DNA from: Bosea sp. BIWAKO-01
Lineage (GTDB): Bacteria; Pseudomonadota; Alphaproteobacteria; Rhizobiales; Beijerinckiaceae
DNA: 64,000 nt
Assembly (NCBI RefSeq): GCF_001748145.1
Contig: NZ_BCQA01000002.1
Coordinates: forward strand, 430,139-494,138
Direction of reading: 5' to 3'
Shown here in pieces: positions 63,205-64,000 of this stretch. How positions within the stretch are numbered: position 1 is the stretch's first letter; the number at the start of each line of letters is the position of its first letter. A program made the position numbers and the translations under genes. The notes below the pieces were generated by a model, which searched no databases, had not been told where the DNA came from, and worked only from the letters and a program-made list of their open reading frames with translations.

Positions 63205-64000
63205 GCCCCTCCCGCCGCCGACGCTGCATCGACCACGCCATCATGAAGTTTGGCGTGTCGGAGCGGCTGGCGTGCCGGGTCCTGGGGCAGCATCGGTCTA
63301 CGCAACGCAGGGTGCCGGTGGGACGGAGCGACGAGGCAGCGCTGACAGCCGACATCGTCGAGCTTGCGACCCAGTATGGCCGCTATGGCTATCGCCGGAT
63401 CGCAGCGATGCTGCGTTCGTCAGGCTGGGCCGTGAACGTCAAACGTGTCGAGAGGATCTGGCGGCGCGAAGGGCTCAAGGTCCCTGCAAAGCAACCGAAG
63501 AAGGGCCGCTTATGGTTGAACGATGGATCCTGCGTTCGGCTACGACCGGAGTGTCCCAACCATGTCTGGTCCTACGACTTTGTGGAGGATCGCACCCACG
63601 ATGGCCGCAAGTTCCGCATGTTGAACGTGATCGACGAGTTTACCCGGGAATGCATCGCGATCCGGATAGACCGGAAGCTCAAGTCCACCGATGTCATTGA
63701 CGTCTTGTCGGACCTCTTCGTCCTGCGCGGCGTGCCGGGGAATGTTCGTTCGGACAATGGTCCCGAGTTCGCCGCCAAAGCGGTGCGGGAGTGGATCACA
63801 GCGGTCGGCGCGAAGACGGCCTTCATCGAGCCAGGCTCGCCTTGGGAGAACGGCTATTGCGAGAGCTTCAACTCCAAGCTTCGCGACGAGCTCCTCAACG
63901 GCGAGATCTTCTACAGCCTCGCCGAGGCAAAAGCCGTCATCGAAAGCTGGCGAAAGCACTACAACACCGTGCGGCCCCACTCATCGCTCGGATACAGGGA
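63201..64000 (+). CDS. IS3-family transposase OrfB (second element), partial at window edge
   Basis: The frame from 63201 gives at least 266 residues: MKFGVSERLACRVLGQHRST, GRYGYRRIAAMLRSSGWAVN, the first catalytic Asp in NHVWSYDFVEDRTHDGR, the second in NVRSDNGPEFAAKAV, and Glu in ENGYCESFNSKLRDELLN, then HYNTVRPHSSLGY at the edge. All three acidic residues are present. Only the last few tens of residues are missing from the window. It is probably made by frameshift from orfA. Confidence 0.92.
   Translation, partial: MSPSRRRRCIDHAIMKFGVSERLACRVLGQHRSTQRRVPVGRSDEAALTADIVELATQYGRYGYRRIAAMLRSSGWAVNVKRVERIWRREGLKVPAKQPKKGRLWLNDGSCVRLRPECPNHVWSYDFVEDRTHDGRKFRMLNVIDEFTRECIAIRIDRKLKSTDVIDVLSDLFVLRGVPGNVRSDNGPEFAAKAVREWITAVGAKTAFIEPGSPWENGYCESFNSKLRDELLNGEIFYSLAEAKAVIESWRKHYNTVRPHSSLGYR

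Larger units (their letters stand above)
62861..64000 (+). mobile_element. IS3-family element, right end outside the window
   Basis: The probable left end begins TGGTCTGCCCCCTGAAAAGT at 62861. orfA and most of orfB follow. The proteins differ clearly from those of the element at 60610, so it is a different IS3 member. The right end and any target duplication lie beyond 64,000. Confidence 0.8.

Overview
The window looks like a chromosomal (or large replicon) segment of a GC-rich alphaproteobacterium of the order Hyphomicrobiales, perhaps Bosea- or Bradyrhizobium-like. The evidence is a CIRCE-controlled groESL, a nosRZDFYLX cluster with NsrR, NnrS and pseudoazurin, a LexA box of the GTTC-N7-GTTC type, DUF1236 and DUF6455 proteins, and RIME-like palindromic repeats. 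The genus is inference only.

Layout. 1-5,100: small hypotheticals around groES-groEL, with an operator and a terminator. 5,400-6,500: gene debris (ABC substrate-binding remnant abutting an IS1182-like remnant). 6,500-16,200: a GntR regulator divergent from a seven-gene operon (M20 peptidase, peptide-binding protein, two permeases, double ATPase, M20 homologue, M24 homologue); the last two have lost most metal ligands. 16,600-19,700: secreted small proteins and an adenylate cyclase/TPR protein. 20,067-21,590: an ISNCY-type element. 21,600-39,000: a nitrogen-oxide respiration region: NsrR, a 40-residue membrane protein, DUF6455, NnrS, a decayed ccoP/DUF2189 fusion, pseudoazurin, an NnrS-like membrane protein, a ferritin-like protein divergent from nosR, then nosRZDFYLX. 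It would carry out the last step of denitrification (N2O to N2): NosZ is the enzyme, NosR the flavin/Fe-S electron-transfer protein, NosX the flavin donor enzyme, NosDFYL the copper-site machinery, and pseudoazurin a likely electron carrier.

39,000-55,600 is accessory DNA made of broken and recombined genes: a truncated tyrosine recombinase joined to an SpvB/Tc-toxin fragment, an IS110 element, a 1.6-kb module present as two direct copies (about 43.06-44.66 and 52.17-53.77 kb) plus a third partial inverted copy (about 46.6-47.07 kb), a phasin, a zeta-ATPase/HlyD chimera, an SOS-regulated umuDC operon with two translationally coupled unknown genes, and an orphan response regulator. 55,600-64,000: a large autotransporter, an AraC regulator with tandem upstream repeats, an intact IS3 element with a 4-bp target duplication, and a second IS3 element running off the window.

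All calls come from reading the sequence; no database search was run.
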